Part shown: positions 42,841 through 44,304 of the stretch, piece by piece
How positions within the stretch are numbered: position 1 is the first letter of the stretch
How the letters are laid out: each line of letters starts with the position of its first letter
DNA from: a virus
DNA length: 44,304 bases
Strand: one strand, 5' to 3'
Virus record (IMG/VR): IMGVR_UViG_3300031886_000009
Location: 1-44,304 of that record
Position numbers and translations under genes: made by a program
The notes under the pieces: model-generated
Told to the model about the DNA's origin: nothing
The model's input: the letters and a program-made list of their open reading frames with translations, nothing else
Database searches by the model: none

Positions 42841-44067
42841 CTATCTCAGGCCGGAATAGTTCAGGACAGGATCATTGTACATATCGAACTGTGCCTGTTC
42901 CTTATTCCTCATCCTCGCATAATCACCCCTAGCCTCATCGATGGCACTCTGATTATGATCGATTCCAGGGGATTTCATAACTTCCAAAATTCTCTCAGCC
43001 AGAGCCTTGAAAACTGGAACTGTGATTGCGTTACCACACATCTTATACATCTGTGTATTCGAGATGCCAAGCTCAACTGCTTTGTGGTATGCATCATCGG
43101 GGAACCCCTGAAGCCGGAAGCATTCGAGGGGAGTTAATCGCCTAACCTTCGCTCCATCCACTAAAGTATTCTCAATGGTTGGGGAGGTGGTCAGCGTTCC
43201 ACAGAGTCCATCTTTTCGAGGAGCAAGTTGCTTACCCCTTCGAGGAGAGTGATCTTTGCCTGTGGCCTTCTTAATCTCTCGCCTAATCCGCTTTGCTTCT
43301 TCAGTTCTAACCTCAGTCAGAATGAATGGCTGTCGGTTTCCACCTTGCATGGTATTGAGAGTCGGAGAAAGGCCGTCAGGATCATAAACACGATTATTAG
43401 AATGTGTGGGCTTGTTGATTTGAATCAACTGCCTACGCCCCTTCAGGGTTGTGTTCGTACCCTTCCAATAATTTGCATCTAAACAATATGACAGATGCTC
43501 CCCTGCTCTGCGAGTATCCGTTTGGTTATCCGCTCCGAGAGGAAAAATTGTTCCGGTGGGTTGGGTTCGAGGATGTCTTGCAACAAGATACCATCTGACC
43601 CTGTGTTGGGGGACTCCGTAATCCTTAGAGTTAATGAGACCCCATTCAGTGTGATAGCCCAATTGCCCCAACGTATCGATGATAACTGAGAGAGTCTGCC
43701 CTTTGTCGTGACTGAGTAACCCTCGGACGTTTTCCAAGACCACAACTGAAGGCTGTTTAGCTTTGATAATTCTGGCAACATCAAAGAAAAGTGTGCCTCT
43801 AGTGCGGTCACTAAATCCCTTCCGAAGTCCTGCGACTGAGAAGCTCTGGCAGGGGATTCCGGCAATGAGCCAAGAGTGGCAAGCAATGCTTTCTGCATCT
43901 GTTGTTGTGATGTCTTCATGGTTGTATACTCTCTCTAAATAGTTATCTGCAAAAAGGTTAGCGTGTGAGTCTATCTCAAACGCCCCTACACACTGGAAGC
44001 CCCCAATCTGTTCGAGGGCTTTGTCTGCTCCTCCCATTCCTCGGAAGGCTGAAACGTAACGTATCAT
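42841..44067 (-). CDS. DNA (cytosine-5) methyltransferase
   Basis: 408 aa from ATG 44067. AdoMet loop SAFRGMGGADKA (6-17), catalytic loop IPCQSFS (71-77, Cys73), LENVRG (111-116), and GVPQHRVRWY (151-160, motif QxRxR) define the C5-cytosine class. A target-recognition region lies near 170-330, and CGNAITVPVFKAL near residue 360 is the last conserved motif. It probably shields phage DNA from host restriction. There is no cognate nuclease beside it, so it looks like an orphan. The start overlaps the stop of the membrane-protein gene as ATGA. An upstream in-frame ATG at 44160 lies inside that gene and is not used. Confidence 0.95.
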   Translation of the reverse strand: MIRYVSAFRGMGGADKALEQIGGFQCVGAFEIDSHANLFADNYLERVYNHEDITTTDAESIACHSWLIAGIPCQSFSVAGLRKGFSDRTRGTLFFDVARIIKAKQPSVVVLENVRGLLSHDKGQTLSVIIDTLGQLGYHTEWGLINSKDYGVPQHRVRWYLVARHPRTQPTGTIFPLGADNQTDTRRAGEHLSYCLDANYWKGTNTTLKGRRQLIQINKPTHSNNRVYDPDGLSPTLNTMQGGNRQPFILTEVRTEEAKRIRREIKKATGKDHSPRRGKQLAPRKDGLCGTLTTSPTIENTLVDGAKVRRLTPLECFRLQGFPDDAYHKAVELGISNTQMYKMCGNAITVPVFKALAERILEVMKSPGIDHNQSAIDEARGDYARMRNKEQAQFDMYNDPVLNYSGLR

Positions 44068-44225
44068 ATGACCCCCACATAAATTAATACACAGGATATG
44101 ATTGCTACCGAAAAAGCAAAGTAATGGAGCCAACGCAACCAAGTGGCTGTCTGATCCCAATCCTTTTTAGCTAATCGAAGTTCTATTCTGGAACCCTCGT
44201 AAGCTCTTTGAATCCACGTTCTCAT
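44064..44225 (-). CDS. One-helix membrane protein upstream of the methyltransferase (53 aa)
   Basis: The first 28 residues are charged (RTWIQRAYEGSRIELRLAKK), and residues 29-53 are hydrophobic and aromatic (WLRWLHYFAFSVAIISCVLIYVGVI), predicting one transmembrane helix near the C-terminus. It starts at ATG 44225 just after AAAAGGTGAAAT, and its stop overlaps the methyltransferase start (ATGA), so the two are coupled. The joint of the circular map cuts through it. Function is unknown; its size would allow a holin-like, exclusion or anchoring role. Confidence 0.65.
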   Translation of the reverse strand: MRTWIQRAYEGSRIELRLAKKDWDQTATWLRWLHYFAFSVAIISCVLIYVGVI

Positions 44226-44304
44226 ATTTCACCTTTTACTGTGGTGTTAGTGGTGGGCTGACCCCACCGAGTCAGTGTAGTAAATCTACACTAGGAAGGG
44301 CAAG
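44084..44304. repeat. Terminal direct repeat, right copy (circular-map overlap)
   Basis: Repeats bases 1-220 with two substitutions and one extra T. It includes most of the membrane-protein gene and the start of leader A (44226-44304: ribosome-binding-site hairpin, H3, H2 and the 5' side of H1 as read on the plus strand). On a circular map it continues at base 221. Confidence 0.9.

Noticed and set aside
43479-43919. 146-aa minus-strand frame inside the methyltransferase region
   Set aside because: It lies in another frame of a gene with all conserved methyltransferase motifs.

Overview
The window is a complete or near-complete genome of a lytic, tailed double-stranded DNA phage with a short (podovirus-type) tail, given as a circular map cut at an arbitrary point. 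The last 221 bases (44084-44304) repeat the first 220 with only two substitutions and one inserted base, and one small gene runs across the joint, so the unit length is about 44.08 kb. The lysis genes (an M15-type peptidase and a small lipoprotein that looks like an outer-membrane spanin) point to a Gram-negative host. No integrase, excisionase, RNA polymerase, reverse transcriptase or tRNA gene was recognised.

Layout. (1) Minus-strand accessory block, from 2157 leftward through the joint to 41999: a GP88/DUF7227-like protein, a 127-aa protein with a SymE-like N-terminus, a zinc-ribbon protein, a coiled-coil protein, a one-helix membrane protein, a C5-cytosine DNA methyltransferase, a 40-aa ORF and a 212-aa unknown. 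Four of these genes have unusual structured leaders. (2) A divergent AT-rich control region (2158-2620) with ten copies of an 11-bp repeat (consensus AAGTATTACCA) around an extended -10 promoter. (3) Plus strand 2599-10326: small terminase, then the tail fibre and host-recognition genes, then lysis. (4) Plus strand 10413-33411, virion assembly: large terminase, portal, scaffold, major capsid protein, terminator, adaptor and nozzle proteins, then candidate internal or ejected proteins. The last of these is a 2378-aa polyvalent-type protein with a metallopeptidase motif, an ASCH-like domain and an LPD38-like C-terminus. (5) Plus strand 33563-41920, nucleic-acid metabolism: HTH protein, zinc-finger protein, RusA-type resolvase, YqaJ-type exonuclease, RecA-like ATPase, DUF669-type ssDNA-binding protein, HNH nuclease, PD-(D/E)XK-like protein, SF2 helicase and a primase-polymerase/helicase fusion. 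Six successive gene pairs overlap by ATGA.

How it works together. The ATPase, exonuclease and ssDNA-binding genes form a recombination module. The RusA-type resolvase would debranch DNA before packaging, and the AEP-type primase-helicase plus SF2 helicase would start replication. No replicative DNA polymerase was recognised, so elongation probably uses the host enzyme. The small terminase is separated from the large one by the whole fibre and lysis cassette.

The strongest candidate for something undescribed is the minus-strand leader family. Two leaders keep three stem-loops whose paired bases covary. All four share a small hairpin that carries the ribosome-binding site, with the loop nearly constant and the stem covarying. 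Next in interest are the repeat cluster, the ASCH-containing virion protein, and a 16-bp hairpin that covers the most upstream start codon of the HNH gene.
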